In this document: one piece after another, positions 29,554 to 41,807 of the stretch
Layout: each line of letters opens with the position of its first letter
Position numbering within the stretch: position 1 is the stretch's first letter
From: Massilia varians
GTDB taxonomy: Bacteria > Pseudomonadota > Gammaproteobacteria > Burkholderiales > Burkholderiaceae_D
NCBI RefSeq assembly: GCF_027923905.1
Contig: NZ_AP026966.1
Span: 3,845,001-3,909,000 of the forward strand
DNA: 64,000 nt
Direction: 5' to 3'
Notes under the pieces: model-generated
What the model was told of the DNA's origin: nothing
Seen by the model: only the letters and a program-made list of their open reading frames with translations
Database searches by the model: none
Translations under genes and position numbers: made by a program

Positions 29554-31710
29554 ATGACCCGCAAGCTGTTCGTCACCACCGCCCTGCCCTACGCCAACGC
29601 TGCCTTCCATATCGGCCACATGATGGAATACATCCAGGCCGACATCTGGGTGAGGTTCCAGCGAATGCAGCGCGACAATGGTAACCAGCGCCAGGTGCAC
29701 TTCGTCTGCGCCGACGACACCCACGGCACCCCGATCATGATCGCGGCCGAGAAGGAAGGCATCACGCCCCAGGAATTCGTGGCCAAGATCGCCGCCGGCC
29801 GCCCGCAGTACCTGGACGGCTTCCACATCGCTTTCGATAACTGGTATTCCACCGACTCGCCGGAGAACGTCGAACTGTCGCAGGGCATCTACCGCAAGCT
29901 GGTTGACGCCGGCCTGATCTATACCAAGACCGTCGACCGCTTCTACGATCCGGTCAAGGGCATGTTCCTGGCCGACCGCAACATCAAGGGCGAATGCCCG
30001 ACCTGCCACGCCAAGGACCAGTACGGCGACAACTGCGAAGTCTGCGGCGCCGCCTACCAGCCGACCGAGCTGATCAACCCGTTCTCGGTCTTCACCGGCT
30101 CGACCCCGATCCTCAAGCCGTCGGAACAGTACTTCTTCAAGCTGTCCGACCCGCGCTGCTTCGCGTTCCTGAAGGAATGGCTGAACACCCCGGGCCGCCT
30201 GCAGCCGGAAATGGTGAACAAGGTCTCGGAATGGCTGGGCGAGTCCGGCGAGAAGCTGGCCGACTGGGACATCTCGCGTGACGCGCCCTATTTCGGCATC
30301 CCGATTCCTGATGCGCCGGGCAAGTTCTTCTATGTGTGGCTGGACGCGCCGGTCGGCTACCTGGCCTCGCTGAAGAACTACTTCAGCAAACAGGGCATCG
30401 ACTACGAAGCCTTCCTGAACGACCCGGCAGCCGAGCAGGTCCACTTCATCGGCAAAGACATCGTGTCCTTCCACCTGCTGTTCTGGCCGGCGATGCTGAA
30501 CTTCTCGCAACACCCGATCATCGACAAGCTGAAGGTCGCGGTGCACGGCCACCTGACGGTCAACAACGAAAAGATGTCGAAGTCGCGCGGCACCGGCATC
30601 TCGCCGCTGCGCTACCTCGAGCTGGGCATGAACCCGGAGTGGCTGCGCTACTACCTGGCCTTCAAGCTCAACGCCAAGGTGGAAGACCTGGACTTCAACG
30701 GCGAAGACTTCGTGGCCCGCGTGAACAGCGACCTGATCGGCAAGTACATCAACATCGCCAGCCGCTGCGCCGGCTTCATCGCCAAGAAATTCGACGGCAA
30801 GCTGGCCGACAGCCTGTCCGACCAGGCCAAGGGCTGGATTTGCAAGGCCCTGATGAACGAGGGCGCCGAGCGCCAGGCCAGCATCGCAGCCGCTTTTGAG
30901 GCGCGCGAGTACGGCCGCGCGATGCGCGAGATCATGGAGATCACCGACATCGTCAACCAGTACGTGGACGAGAACAAGCCCTGGCTGCTGGCCAAGGACG
31001 AGTCCAAGCTTGCTGAACTGCACGACGTCTGCACCACCGCGCTGATCCTGTTCCGCCAGCTGACCATCATGCTGTCGCCAGTGCTGCCGCAGGTGGCCGC
31101 GCGCGTCACCGAGTTCCTAGGCGACGGCGAGCTGAGCTGGCTTGATACCCATGGCGCGGCCGTCTACGAGACCATGCTGGGCCGCACGATCGGCGCCTAC
31201 AGCCACCTGATGCAGCGCGTCGATGCGAAGACGGTCGAGAACCTGTTCGACAAGCCGGCAGGCGTCCCTGCGGCCGCTCCCGCAGTGGCTGCACCTGCAC
31301 CGGCTGCCGCCGCGACTGCGGCACCCGTGGCCGAGGCTGCGCCGGCGGACGACATCGAGGAACTGGCGCCGGAAATCTCGATCGACGATTTCCTCAAGGT
31401 CGACCTGCGCGTGGCGAGGATCGTCAACTGCGAGCACGTCGAAGGCGCCGGCAAGCTGCTGCGCCTGACCCTGGACGTGGGCGAAGGCCGCTACCGCAAC
31501 GTATTCTCGGGCATCAAGTCGGCCTACAAGCCGGAAGACCTGGTCGGCAAGCTGACCGTCATGGTCGCCAACCTGGCGCCGCGCAAGATGAAGTTCGGCG
31601 TGTCCGAAGGCATGGTGCTGTGCGCATCGAGCGCCGACGAGAAAGCCAATCCAGGCCTGTACCTGCTGGATCCGACGCCGGGCGCGCAGCCGGGCATGCG
31701 TATCCGCTGA
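29554..31710 (+). CDS. metG: Methionine--tRNA ligase
   Basis: A 718-residue class I synthetase. HIGH motif FHIGHMME lies near residue 18. The zinc-binding knuckles [18 protein letters not shown] lie near residues 148-165, and KMSKS in [11 protein letters not shown] at about residue 340. After the anticodon-binding helical domain there is an Ala/Pro-rich linker (about 565-610) and a C-terminal EMAP/Trbp111 tRNA-binding domain ([12 protein letters not shown]), which aids dimerisation. The length fits the long, dimeric MetG form. Confidence 0.97.
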   Translation: MTRKLFVTTALPYANAAFHIGHMMEYIQADIWVRFQRMQRDNGNQRQVHFVCADDTHGTPIMIAAEKEGITPQEFVAKIAAGRPQYLDGFHIAFDNWYSTDSPENVELSQGIYRKLVDAGLIYTKTVDRFYDPVKGMFLADRNIKGECPTCHAKDQYGDNCEVCGAAYQPTELINPFSVFTGSTPILKPSEQYFFKLSDPRCFAFLKEWLNTPGRLQPEMVNKVSEWLGESGEKLADWDISRDAPYFGIPIPDAPGKFFYVWLDAPVGYLASLKNYFSKQGIDYEAFLNDPAAEQVHFIGKDIVSFHLLFWPAMLNFSQHPIIDKLKVAVHGHLTVNNEKMSKSRGTGISPLRYLELGMNPEWLRYYLAFKLNAKVEDLDFNGEDFVARVNSDLIGKYINIASRCAGFIAKKFDGKLADSLSDQAKGWICKALMNEGAERQASIAAAFEAREYGRAMREIMEITDIVNQYVDENKPWLLAKDESKLAELHDVCTTALILFRQLTIMLSPVLPQVAARVTEFLGDGELSWLDTHGAAVYETMLGRTIGAYSHLMQRVDAKTVENLFDKPAGVPAAAPAVAAPAPAAAATAAPVAEAAPADDIEELAPEISIDDFLKVDLRVARIVNCEHVEGAGKLLRLTLDVGEGRYRNVFSGIKSAYKPEDLVGKLTVMVANLAPRKMKFGVSEGMVLCASSADEKANPGLYLLDPTPGAQPGMRIR

Positions 31711-31721
31711 GCCAGACCCGC

Positions 31722-31750
31722 GCCGGGCTCGCCACAGCAGGGAGCCCGGC
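31722..31750 (+). terminator. Hairpin after metG
   Basis: A 9-bp GC-rich stem (GCCGGGCTC / GAGCCCGGC) with an ~11-nt loop, 11 bp after the metG stop. It lacks a T-run, so termination strength is uncertain. Confidence 0.45.
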
Positions 31751-31802
31751 ATTCCCGCCTCTTCCCCACCGCCAAAATCAACGCCACGCCCATCCGCGGC
31801 GT

Positions 31803-31808
31803 TATAAT
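31803..31808 (+). promoter_or_regulatory. Candidate -10 box for the FabMG-like gene
   Basis: A perfect TATAAT 86 bp upstream of the start codon. The -35 region is weak. Confidence 0.35.
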
Positions 31809-31893
31809 GACGTGTTATTTTTCTGAAACTCGTGCTTCCACCGGCCCTTGCCGGCAGCCTTCTTCAGACCATACAAGATAGGTAGATAATAAG

Positions 31894-33210
31894 ATGACCG
31901 AATTCACTCCTCTCCGCCATATTCCGCAGGCCAACGTGTTCCGCAAGGGCGACGTGTTCGTCCTGTTCGGCGAGCTGTTCGGCCGCGGCTATGTGAACGG
32001 CCTGATCGACGAGGCGCGCGCCGCCGGCATGCGCATCGTCGGCATCACGGTCGGCCGCCGCGACGAGTCCGGCGCCCTGCGCGCCCTCACCGCGGAAGAA
32101 CACCTTGAAGCGGAAGAGAAGCTCGGCGGCAAGATCGTCAACGTGCCGCTGATGGCCGGTTTCGACATGGACGCGCCGGAAGGCGAGCAGAATCCGACCG
32201 AACTGCTGGCGGACGTCAAGCTCAAGACCTGGCAGGACGACAAGCTGGACTGGGAAAAGATCGAGCGCTGCCGCGAAGCCGGCGTGCGCCGCTTCACCAG
32301 CTCGGCGGCCCAGGCGATGGCCGAGATCGACAAGCTGATCCCGGAAGGCGCCAACGTCTTCTTCGCCCACACCATGGCCGGCGGCATCCCGAAGATCAAG
32401 GCCTTCCTGGCCATCGCCAACCGCATCTACAAAGGCCGCGGCGAGCGCTTCGAATCCTCGCGCGCCCTGCTCGACAGCGACCTGGGCAAGCTGATCCTGA
32501 TGAACTTCGACGAAGTCACCGCCAATACCCTCAAGTACCTGATCGATGCGTCCAGCACGATCCGCGAGCGCGTGACCCGCGCCGGCGGCGAAGTGCGCTA
32601 CACCGCCTATGGCTACCACGGTACCGAAATCCTGATCGGCGGCGAGTACACCTGGCAGACCTACACCAACTACACCCAGGGCTACGCCAAGATGCGCCTG
32701 GAGTCGATCGCCCAGGCCGCCTGGAACCAGGGCATCGCCGCGACCGTGTTCAACTGCCCGGAAATCCGCACCAATTCCTCGGACATCTTCGTCGGCGTCG
32801 AGCTGTCGCTGTTCCCGCTGCTGCTCGCGCTGAAGAAGGAAGGCGGCGGCGCATGGGCAGACCAGCAATGGGCAATCTGCCAGGACCTGCTGGGCGAAGA
32901 CATTTCGCTGCAGTCCCTGCTCGACACCATCGAGCACTACAATAATGACGCGACCAGCGCCCACTTCCGCAACTTCGCAGCCTGGCCGATGGACAATACC
33001 CCGGAGCTGGCCGAAGTCATGATCGGCACCTCGGAAGCCATCACCAACCTGCACAAGGACAAGAAGGCACTCATCACCGACCACCTGTCCAGCCTCGTAT
33101 TGGAAGGCGCCGGTCCGCTGATGTTCCATGGCGCGTCGGAAAAGATCGCCCCGGTGCTGTGGCTCAACCACGACATCATCGCCCGCCAGCTGAACGAACT
33201 GCACAAGTAA
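31894..33210 (+). CDS. FabMG-like enoyl-ACP reductase family protein (tentative)
   Basis: A 438-residue soluble protein with an N-terminal Rossmann-like segment (GDVFVLFGELFGRGYVNGLIDEA, in parts) and strong conservation-like features such as FFAHTMAGGIPK and RFTSSAAQAMAEIDKLIPE. I recall similar proteins in betaproteobacteria being named enoyl-ACP reductase FabMG family, a metagenome-derived reductase group, but I cannot confirm this from motifs alone. If correct, it would reduce trans-2-enoyl-ACP in fatty acid synthesis. Single gene with a strong hairpin downstream. Confidence 0.5.
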   Translation: MTEFTPLRHIPQANVFRKGDVFVLFGELFGRGYVNGLIDEARAAGMRIVGITVGRRDESGALRALTAEEHLEAEEKLGGKIVNVPLMAGFDMDAPEGEQNPTELLADVKLKTWQDDKLDWEKIERCREAGVRRFTSSAAQAMAEIDKLIPEGANVFFAHTMAGGIPKIKAFLAIANRIYKGRGERFESSRALLDSDLGKLILMNFDEVTANTLKYLIDASSTIRERVTRAGGEVRYTAYGYHGTEILIGGEYTWQTYTNYTQGYAKMRLESIAQAAWNQGIAATVFNCPEIRTNSSDIFVGVELSLFPLLLALKKEGGGAWADQQWAICQDLLGEDISLQSLLDTIEHYNNDATSAHFRNFAAWPMDNTPELAEVMIGTSEAITNLHKDKKALITDHLSSLVLEGAGPLMFHGASEKIAPVLWLNHDIIARQLNELHK

Positions 33211-33224
33211 ACTTGACGCGCACG

Positions 33225-33252
33225 GCCCGGGGCAGAAGAATCTGCCCCGGGC
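33225..33252 (+). terminator. Strong hairpin after the FabMG-like gene
   Basis: A 12-bp perfect stem, GCCCGGGGCAGA and TCTGCCCCGGGC, with loop AGAA, 14 bp after the stop. The downstream T content is modest (AACGTTTGTC), so this is a probable but not ideal intrinsic terminator. Confidence 0.6.
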
Positions 33253-33291
33253 AACGTTTGTCCGGATGTTCCTCACTTCTCTCTGGAAATC

Positions 33292-33501
33292 ATGTTTTTC
33301 AAGAAACAACACTCGCTGTACGAATCCGAGCACACCAAGTTCATCAAGGAACTGAAGTCCAAGACCCCAGGCATGGAAGAGCGCCAGCTGGAAGGCCGCG
33401 CCCTGCTGTGGGACAAGGCCCCGCTGTCGCTGGACGAACAGGAGCGCATCAACGCGTCGCGCCTGCGCCAGCAAGCCTACCCGTACCAGTCCAAGGTCTG
33501 A
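33292..33501 (+). CDS. DUF3460 family protein
   Basis: A 69-residue hydrophilic protein with the DUF3460 pattern: YESEHTKFIKELK, GRALLWDKAPLSLDEQ, and RLRQQAYPYQ at the C-terminus. Function unknown. The family is typical of betaproteobacteria and, as here, is found just upstream of scpA-panC. The stop is 16 bp before scpA. Confidence 0.85.
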   Translation: MFFKKQHSLYESEHTKFIKELKSKTPGMEERQLEGRALLWDKAPLSLDEQERINASRLRQQAYPYQSKV

Positions 33502-33517
33502 GGCCGAGGTAAGCCCC

Positions 33518-35274
<1,757 letters not shown>

Positions 35275-35396
35275 GTAACAAATCGCTATCGTTGCTTGCT
35301 AAATTGCAATATCAGCTGGACTGGCCTTATACTTGACGCGCGCGCACTCCCAGGGGTGTACGCGCACCATGAAGGAATCCTGCAAGGAAAGTCGCC

Positions 35397-36169
35397 GTGA
35401 ACGAAACCGCCGCTCCCATCGACCGCAAGGGCCCGCCGAGGCAATCGGACGCGCTCAGCCGCATCGGCAGGACCGCCGAGCCGCATGAAATGCGCGATCC
35501 CTCGACATCGGCGAAGCCTTGAGCGCGCTGTCCCTGTCCGGCGAGCCGGTCACGGTGTTCCCGGCCGGCTGGATCGAGCCGCTGCTGGCGCGCATCGAGT
35601 CGGTCGACCCCGCGCTGCCGCACTTCGTGATCGACTTCACCGGCAGCGAGCGCCCTCCCGCCGGCAAGGCCACCCTGGTCGCTTCGCTGGGCGGCAACGC
35701 CAAGCTGCAGTTCGAGCTCGACCAGTCCTGGAAGCCGCTGCCGTCCAACAAGCTGCACGTCGCCGCCGAATTCCCGCCCGCCTGCCTGGTGCTGAACCGC
35801 CGCGCCGGGCGCCGGGTCGAGACGCCGGTGGGTCTGCACTACCTGGCCACCTTCCGCATCAAGGGAAGCGAGATGGAATTGCCCCTGTACGACTTCTCGC
35901 AAGGCGGGGTGGGACTGCGCGCGACGCCCGAACAGTGCTTCGGGCTGCATGTGGGAAAGAAGCTGGAGGGCGTGCGCCTGCAGCTGGGGCCGAACCTGGT
36001 GATCACGGCCGACCTCGAAGTGCGCCTGCTGCGGCCCTTCCGCACCTTCCTGCTGGGCGAGCAGGTGCAGGTGGGATGCAGCTTTGCCAGCATCTCGATG
36101 CAGATGCAGCAGACGCTGGAGCGCTTCGTGACCACCGGGACGCCCGAGCGGCGCGCGGCGCCGCGCTGA
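35397..36169 (+). pseudogene. YcgR-type PilZ flagellar brake protein, single-base frameshift
   Basis: A c-di-GMP receptor that slows the flagellar motor. The C-terminal PilZ domain is intact, with RAGRRVETP (RxxxR) and DFSQGGVG (DxSxxG). The YcgR-like N-terminal barrel starts with LSLSGEPVTVFPAGW. The likely start is GTG 35397, with AAGGAAAG just upstream, encoding MNETAAPIDRKG and EPHEMRDP. That frame hits a stop at 35519-35521, whereas the PilZ frame continues as LDIGEALSAL if one C is added to CCC at 35499-35501. This may be a missing base rather than true decay. Its place beside the chemotaxis block fits the role. Confidence 0.8.
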
Positions 36170-36184
36170 ATCGGGTTGCGGCCT

Positions 36185-37390
36185 TCAGGCGGCGATCGAC
36201 TGGGCCCAGGCCAGCGCCGACAGGTGCGCCTTGTTGAGCTCCAGCGGCGCGATGCCGAGCGACTGCGCCAGCGAGGCCACCAGGTTCGAATTGAGCTCGC
36301 AGGCCTCGGCCAGGGCCAGGTAAGGCCCATATCTACCTTCGCGCGACACCAGCGCCCTGACCACTTCCTCCGGCAGCGGCACCGTCTCCAGCACTTCCTG
36401 CATCGGCAGGCCCAGCACGCGGTCCAGCAGCGAGAACATGCCGGCCACGAACAGGTGCTCGCCCTCGCCGCGCAGCGTCGCCTGGCCGAGCAGCTCGGCC
36501 AGGCGGCCGCGCACCACCGCGGTTTCCATCAGCACCGGCGAATAGCCGCTCGAACTGGCCGTGGCCAGCAGCAGCACCAGCCAGCGGTACAGCGGCGCAT
36601 AGCCCATCAGGGCGATCGCCTGGCGCAGCGACTCGACCCTGCGCGCGGCCCCGAAACCGGCCGAATTGATGTAGCTGAGCAGCTTGTAGGTGAGCGCCGG
36701 ATCGCGCTTGAGGATGTTCTCGAGCTTGGGCAGGTCCTCGTTGTTCTGCACCAGCTGCATCAGCTGCAGGATGGTGCTCTGGGTCGGGTTCATGCCCTTG
36801 ACCGGATTGCCCGGACGCGGGGTCAGGTGCAGCTTGCCGACAAAGGCGTCCAGGCCAAGCGCCGCGCAGGCGTCGAAGTCGGCCCAGGTCGCCACCGGGC
36901 GCCCCACCATGCGCACCGCGGCGTGCCTGGCGGCGGCGTAGGTGCGGGCCTGGGTGGCGACGTCGCTGCCCGCGAACTGCACCTCGACGTAGGAGGCGTA
37001 GGGCGCTAGGTTCCGGCCCAGCAGCCGGAGGTCGGCGCCGCGGATCGACACCCCGACTCCGCCCACGCGCACGGCCTGCACGGCGGCGCGCACGTCGGGG
37101 TCGGTCAGCTTGCGGATGTTCAGGGTGAGGACGGTGCGCTCCGGCGGCAGTGCGTGCAGCGCGTCGAGCGAGAGCATCTTGGGCACGGCGTCGAGGAACA
37201 GGAGCTTGTCGCGCAGCATCCAGCCGTGCTCGGCGTGGTTGACGTGCCCGGCGACGAAGCCGACCAGGTCTTCCAGCTCCTGGTCGGTGGGAGTCTGGCC
37301 GTCGTGGTGCTGCCACGACAGCTCGTAGCCGATGACGCGCTGCCTGGGATCGAGCAGCGGTTCGCGGACGATGAAGTTAGTTTGATGCAT
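36185..37390 (-). CDS. HDOD domain protein with degenerate EAL domain
   Basis: A 401-residue protein of the YuxH/CdgJ type. The N-terminal ~200 residues resemble an EAL domain (IVREPLLDPRQRVIGYELSW), but ExL, DDFGTG and the metal-binding residues are absent, so it is probably catalytically inactive. The C-terminal HDOD domain (about 200-390; ILKRDPALTYKLLSYINSAGFG, IALMGYAPLYRWLVLLL) is typical of signalling proteins without HD metal ligands. It ends the chemotaxis block, 57 bp after cheZ, and may act in motility signalling. Confidence 0.85.
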   Translation of the reverse strand: MHQTNFIVREPLLDPRQRVIGYELSWQHHDGQTPTDQELEDLVGFVAGHVNHAEHGWMLRDKLLFLDAVPKMLSLDALHALPPERTVLTLNIRKLTDPDVRAAVQAVRVGGVGVSIRGADLRLLGRNLAPYASYVEVQFAGSDVATQARTYAAARHAAVRMVGRPVATWADFDACAALGLDAFVGKLHLTPRPGNPVKGMNPTQSTILQLMQLVQNNEDLPKLENILKRDPALTYKLLSYINSAGFGAARRVESLRQAIALMGYAPLYRWLVLLLATASSSGYSPVLMETAVVRGRLAELLGQATLRGEGEHLFVAGMFSLLDRVLGLPMQEVLETVPLPEEVVRALVSREGRYGPYLALAEACELNSNLVASLAQSLGIAPLELNKAHLSALAWAQSIAA

Positions 37391-37447
37391 GGGGCGCGTG
37401 AGTGAAACGTGTTGCGGTACGCGGGGCGGCGCCGTGGCCCGGCGCGT

Positions 37448-38086
37448 TCAGAAGCCGAGGCTGTCGAGCAGGTCGTCGACCTGGCCCTGGTCGGCCACCA
37501 CTTCGCTCTTGCCCTCCGGGTTGATCTGCGGGCCGTTCAGCAGGCCATTGTCGATCTCGCGCCGGATCTCGCTCGGTGCGAAGTCGATCAGCACCTGCAC
37601 CAGCTGCTTCTCGAGGTTCTGGGCGATGCCCGTGATGCGGCCGATCACCTGGCCGGTCAGGTCCTGGAAGTCCTGGGCCATCATGATGTCCATCAGCTGG
37701 GCGCGCGTCGCGCAAGCGCCGGCGCGCGACTCGTCCAGGCCGGCGATGGTGCGCTGGGCCAGCGCACGCCACTCGGCTTCCGACGCGCCCTGCTCCAGCA
37801 AGGCCTGCCAGGCGCCGGACAGCTCGCCCGAGCGGGTCTCGATCGCATCCTGCACCGGGCCGGCGGCGTCGGTGGCGTCCAGCACGCGCTTGGCAGCCTG
37901 CTCGGACAGGCGTGCCACGTAGTCGAGACGGTCGCGCGCATCGGGGATGTCGCTCGCCGCTTTTTCGATCAGCTTGTCGAGGCCGAGGCCGCGCAGGCTT
38001 TCGTGCAGCGCGCGCGTCATGTGTCCGATCCGGCTCAGGACCTCCTCGTGGGAGGTCTCGACCTGCGCCACGGTCTGCTCCGTCAT
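37448..38086 (-). CDS. cheZ: Protein phosphatase CheZ
   Basis: A 212-residue helical phosphatase that dephosphorylates CheY-P. The catalytic helix has the invariant AQDFQDLTGQVI (about residues 137-148). The C-terminal CheY-binding peptide QVDDLLDSLGF is the same as in enterobacterial CheZ. It follows cheY with a 1-bp gap. Confidence 0.96.
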   Translation of the reverse strand: MTEQTVAQVETSHEEVLSRIGHMTRALHESLRGLGLDKLIEKAASDIPDARDRLDYVARLSEQAAKRVLDATDAAGPVQDAIETRSGELSGAWQALLEQGASEAEWRALAQRTIAGLDESRAGACATRAQLMDIMMAQDFQDLTGQVIGRITGIAQNLEKQLVQVLIDFAPSEIRREIDNGLLNGPQINPEGKSEVVADQGQVDDLLDSLGF

Positions 38087-38087
38087 G

Positions 38088-38483
38088 TCAGCCCGCCTTG
38101 TCCATCTTTTCGAAGATCTTGTTGAGCTTCTCGTCCAGCGTGGCGGCCGTGAACGGCTTGACCACGTAGCCGCTGGCGCCCGCCTGCGCCGCCGCGATGA
38201 TGTTTTCCTTCTTGGCTTCGGCGGTCACCATCAGCACCGGCAGCTTGGCCAGCGCGGGATCGGCACGGATGTTCTGCAGCATGGTCAGGCCGTCCATGTT
38301 CGGCATGTTCCAGTCCGACACCACGAAGTCGAAGGGTTCGCTGCGCAGCTTGGCCAGCGCCATCACGCCGTCTTCTGCCTCGTCGACATTGGCATAACCC
38401 AGTTCCTTCAACAGATTCCGGACGATGCGGCGCATCGTCGAGAAATCGTCAACAACCAGAAAACGCAACTTTGGATCAGCCAT
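38088..38483 (-). CDS. cheY: Chemotaxis response regulator CheY
   Basis: A 131-residue single receiver domain. The acidic pair is [16 protein letters not shown] (D12, D13), the phosphoacceptor is D57 in [10 protein letters not shown], and the conserved Thr and Lys lie in VTAEAKKE and VVKPF. It closely resembles E. coli CheY, including the [12 protein letters not shown] helix, so it is the probable flagellar-motor-binding CheY. Paired with cheZ; GGAG lies 7 bp before the start. Confidence 0.96.
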   Translation of the reverse strand: MADPKLRFLVVDDFSTMRRIVRNLLKELGYANVDEAEDGVMALAKLRSEPFDFVVSDWNMPNMDGLTMLQNIRADPALAKLPVLMVTAEAKKENIIAAAQAGASGYVVKPFTAATLDEKLNKIFEKMDKAG

Positions 38484-38623
38484 GAATTACTCCGTTTTGA
38501 ATCTTTTGCTTTGGTTTAGTGGGCAGGCGCTGAACAAAATCGCGCGACCGTGGAATCAGCCTCAAGAATAGCATTTTTGTTGCCGTACGGCGATAAAATG
38601 GCATCAACACAAGGCCAGCTGGA

Positions 38624-39685
38624 TCAAACACGCAACGCCCGGCCGCCCTGCGCAGCCAGGTGGTCGAGCACCATGCCCGGCAAGGCCTGCAAACTGCCCA
38701 CTTCGTGGGCGGCGCCGAGCGCGATCGCTTCGCGCGGCATGCCGAACACGACGCAGCTGGCTTCGTCCTGGGCAAAATTGTGTGCGCCGGCATTGCGCAT
38801 GTCCAGCATGCCGGCGGCCCCGTCCTTGCCCATGCCGGTCAGGATCACGCCGACCGCGTTCTTGCCCGCCGCCTGGGCCGCGCTGCGAAACAGCACGTCC
38901 ACCGAGGGACGGTGCCGGTTGACCGGCGGGCTCTGCTCGATGCTGGTCATGTAGTTGGCGCCGGAACGGGTGAGCAGCAGGTGCGAGTGCCCCGGCGCGA
39001 TGTAGGCGTGGCCGGGGAGCACCCGCTCGTTGCCCTGCGATTCGACCACGCTGATCTTGCACAGCGAGTCGAGGCGCTTGGCGAAGGAACTGGTGAAGCC
39101 TTCCGGCATGTGCTGGGCGATCAGGATGCCCGGGCAGTCCGAGGGCATCTGCATCAGGAATTCGCGGATCGCCTCGGTGCCGCCGGTGGAGGCGCCGATG
39201 ATGATCAGCTTTTCCGACGAGATCAGGGGGCTGCGCAGGGCCGACAGCTGCGGCACGGGCGTGCCGCTCGGGACCATGCGCTTGATGCGGGCGCGGCTCG
39301 CTGCGCGGATCTTGTCGGCGATGAGTTCGGTGTATTCGCGCATCCCGGTCTGGATCGAGATCTTCGGCTTGGTCACGAAGTCGACCGCGCCGAGTTCCAG
39401 CGCGCACATCGTGATCTCCGAGCCGCGCTCGGTCAGCGAGGACACCATCAGCACCGGCATCGGGCGCAGGCGCATCAGTTTTTCCAGGAAATCGAGGCCG
39501 TCCATCTTCGGCATCTCGACGTCGAGGGTCAGCACGTCCGGGTTGTGGCGCTTGATCAGCTCGCGCGCGACCAGGGGGTCGGGGGCGGTGGCCACGACTT
39601 CCATGTCGGGCTGGGAGTTCACGATTTCGCTCATCACGCTGCGGATCAGCGCGGAGTCGTCGACGATCAGAACCTTGATTGTCAT
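38624..39685 (-). CDS. cheB: Chemotaxis methylesterase/response regulator CheB
   Basis: A 353-residue protein: an N-terminal receiver (phosphoacceptor D55 in [11 protein letters not shown]) and a C-terminal methylesterase domain with the catalytic triad S166 (GASTGGTEA), H192 (AQHMPEGFT) and D288 (GMGKDGAAG). It removes methyl groups from receptors, giving adaptation together with CheR. The ATG at 39685 gives the standard start [15 protein letters not shown]. cheD lies 32 bp upstream. Confidence 0.97.
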   Translation of the reverse strand: MTIKVLIVDDSALIRSVMSEIVNSQPDMEVVATAPDPLVARELIKRHNPDVLTLDVEMPKMDGLDFLEKLMRLRPMPVLMVSSLTERGSEITMCALELGAVDFVTKPKISIQTGMREYTELIADKIRAASRARIKRMVPSGTPVPQLSALRSPLISSEKLIIIGASTGGTEAIREFLMQMPSDCPGILIAQHMPEGFTSSFAKRLDSLCKISVVESQGNERVLPGHAYIAPGHSHLLLTRSGANYMTSIEQSPPVNRHRPSVDVLFRSAAQAAGKNAVGVILTGMGKDGAAGMLDMRNAGAHNFAQDEASCVVFGMPREAIALGAAHEVGSLQALPGMVLDHLAAQGGRALRV

Positions 39686-39717
39686 GCGTCGTCCTTTCAG
39701 GTCTTGTTCTTCGCCGG

Positions 39718-40311
39718 TCAAAACAGGTCGATGTCGCCGCCGACCGGCTCGACCTTGAGCCGCCTGGCGTAATCGAGCTCGCGTTTTGCCAGCGTATCGT
39801 TCTGGGTCTGCATCAGCTTCTTCACCAGCACCTTGCCGGTCTTGGGGAAGAAGTACACCTTGCGCGGATAGATGTCGTTCAGGTCCGAGGCCAGCACCGG
39901 GATGCGCTCGGTCTTCAGGAAGTCCACCACGAAGGCGGCATTGCGTTCGCCCACGTTCATGGCCGTGAAGCCGCGCAGCACCGCCCCGCCGCCGAACACC
40001 TTGGCTTCCAGGTGCTCGCGGCGCGCGCCGGCCTTGAGCAGGTCGTTGATCAGGATCTCCATGGCGAAGCTCCCGTAGCGCATCGAGGCCGACACCGGGC
40101 TGCCGCCATCGCCGCCGTCGGGCAGCATGAAGTGGTTCATGCCGCCCAGGCCGGTCAGGCGGTCGCGGATGCAGGCCGATACGCAGGAACCGAGCACGGT
40201 CACGATCAGCATGTTCTTGCCGGTGTAGTAGTACTCGCCCGGCAGGATCTTGGCGGCGTCGCAATCGAAAGTGCGGTCGTAGTAGACGTTGGTGGCGAAC
40301 TGGTTGTTCAT
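39718..40311 (-). CDS. cheD: Chemoreceptor glutamine deamidase CheD
   Basis: A 197-residue deamidase acting on receptor glutamines. The catalytic Cys lies in [11 protein letters not shown] (about residue 43), the His in [11 protein letters not shown] (about residue 59), with FGGGAV and GERNAAFV further on. The C-terminus ends in GGDIDLF, nearly the same as the end (SGDIELF) of the QFQDM protein at 44466-45014. It lies 9 bp after cheR. Confidence 0.95.
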   Translation of the reverse strand: MNNQFATNVYYDRTFDCDAAKILPGEYYYTGKNMLIVTVLGSCVSACIRDRLTGLGGMNHFMLPDGGDGGSPVSASMRYGSFAMEILINDLLKAGARREHLEAKVFGGGAVLRGFTAMNVGERNAAFVVDFLKTERIPVLASDLNDIYPRKVYFFPKTGKVLVKKLMQTQNDTLAKRELDYARRLKVEPVGGDIDLF

Positions 40312-40320
40312 GTTCCGGTC

Positions 40321-41187
40321 TCAGAACGGGTGGCGGCGCGCGGCCTGATCGAGTTCGTACACCGTCTTGCCGCGCAGGCGCAGCGAATCCGACACGTACA
40401 GGAAGTTTTCGGAATGCCCGGCGAACAGCAGGGCATGGGGCTTCATCAGGGGCACGAAGCGCGCCAGGATCTTGCGCTGGGTGTCCTTGTCGAAGTAGAT
40501 CATCACGTTGCGGCAGAAGATGGCGTCGAACTGCCCTTCCACCGGCCATTCGTTCGCCAGCAGGTTCAGCTGGCGGAAATTCACCAGCTGGCGCAGCTCC
40601 GGACGCACCCGCGCCATGCCCTCGTTGGCGCCCTTCCCCTTCAGGAAGAAGCGTTTCAGCCGCGCCTGGCCCACCTTGTCGACGCGCTCCATCGGATAGA
40701 CCCCGCCGGCAGCCACCGCCAGTACGTTGGTGTCGATGTCGGTGGCGACGATCTGTACCGGCGGCGTGAGGGTATCGAAAGCCTCGCAGGCGGTCATCGC
40801 GATCGAATACGGCTCTTCGCCGGTGGACGCGGCCGAACACCAGATGGTGAGCGGCTTGCCGTCGCGGCGCTGCAGGCCGGCCAGGTGCTCGGCCAGCAGC
40901 GGGAAGTGGTGGGCTTCGCGGAAGAACGAGGTCAGGTTGGTGGTCAGCGCATTGGTGAAGGCTTCCCATTCGGCCCCCATCCGCCCCGCTTCCAGGTCGT
41001 CGAGGTAGCGCACGAAGGAGTGGATGCCGGTGGCGCGCAGGCGCCGCGCGAGGCGGCTGTAGACCATCTCCTGCTTGCTGTCGGCCAGGGATATCCCGGC
41101 GCGCTGGTAGATCAGCGCGCGGACCCGCTCGAAATCACTGCGCGTGAAATCGAATTCCTTGGCCGTATCGGTTCGTTGCTGCGGCAC
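40321..41187 (-). CDS. cheR: Chemotaxis methyltransferase CheR
   Basis: A 288-residue SAM-dependent enzyme that methylates receptor glutamates. It has an N-terminal helical domain ([21 protein letters not shown]), the TNLTSFFRE loop, the SAM site [24 protein letters not shown], and [10 protein letters not shown]. Full length. It lies about 80 bp downstream of cheW. Confidence 0.96.
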   Translation of the reverse strand: MPQQRTDTAKEFDFTRSDFERVRALIYQRAGISLADSKQEMVYSRLARRLRATGIHSFVRYLDDLEAGRMGAEWEAFTNALTTNLTSFFREAHHFPLLAEHLAGLQRRDGKPLTIWCSAASTGEEPYSIAMTACEAFDTLTPPVQIVATDIDTNVLAVAAGGVYPMERVDKVGQARLKRFFLKGKGANEGMARVRPELRQLVNFRQLNLLANEWPVEGQFDAIFCRNVMIYFDKDTQRKILARFVPLMKPHALLFAGHSENFLYVSDSLRLRGKTVYELDQAARRHPF

Positions 41188-41268
41188 GTCGTTGCCTCTT
41201 GGTTGCTATCAGTGTTGCTTGTGCCGGCTATCTGTCGGACGGACGGCGATGCCGTCCATCCGACAAGG

Positions 41269-41769
41269 TCATGCTGCCAGCTTGTCCATCAGGCCCATCT
41301 CGCTGGACGACATCAGCTTGTCGATGTCGACCAGGATCAGCATGCGCTCGTCCACCGTGCCCAGGCCGATCATGTAGTCCGAATTGAAGGCGGTGCCCAT
41401 TTCCGGCGCCGGCTTGATCTGGTCCGGGGTGAGCGTGGTCACGTCCGACACGCTGTCCACCACCATGCCCATGATGCGTCCGGCGATGTTCAGGATGATC
41501 ACCACGGTGAACTGGTCGTACACCGGGGTGCCCAGCTTGAACTTGATGCGCATGTCGACCACCGGGATGATGATGCCACGCAGGTTGATCACGCCCTTGA
41601 TGAATTCCGGTGCATTGGCGATGCGCGTCACCGCTTCGTAGCCGCGGATCTCCTGGACCTTGAGGATATCGATGCCGTATTCCTCGGAGCCCAGGGTGAA
41701 GGCGAGGAATTCGCTGCCGGCGCCTTCGACGGCGCCGTCGGCAGGCTTGTTGTTCTGTACAGTAGACAT
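41269..41769 (-). CDS. cheW: Chemotaxis coupling protein CheW
   Basis: A 166-residue SH3-like adaptor linking receptors to CheA. It has [37 protein letters not shown], and VSDVTTL. The ATG at 41769 has GAGG 8 bp upstream and is preferred over an in-frame ATG at 41811, which overlaps the cheA end. Confidence 0.96.
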   Translation of the reverse strand: MSTVQNNKPADGAVEGAGSEFLAFTLGSEEYGIDILKVQEIRGYEAVTRIANAPEFIKGVINLRGIIIPVVDMRIKFKLGTPVYDQFTVVIILNIAGRIMGMVVDSVSDVTTLTPDQIKPAPEMGTAFNSDYMIGLGTVDERMLILVDIDKLMSSSEMGLMDKLAA

Positions 41770-41807
41770 GTTCGCGTCCTCTTGGGGTTGATGTTTTGTA
41801 AAAAGCT

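Noticed and set aside
38582..38591. GCCGTACGGC palindrome upstream of cheY as an operator
   Set aside because: A 10-bp GC-rich dyad is expected by chance at this GC content, and no promoter is aligned with it.
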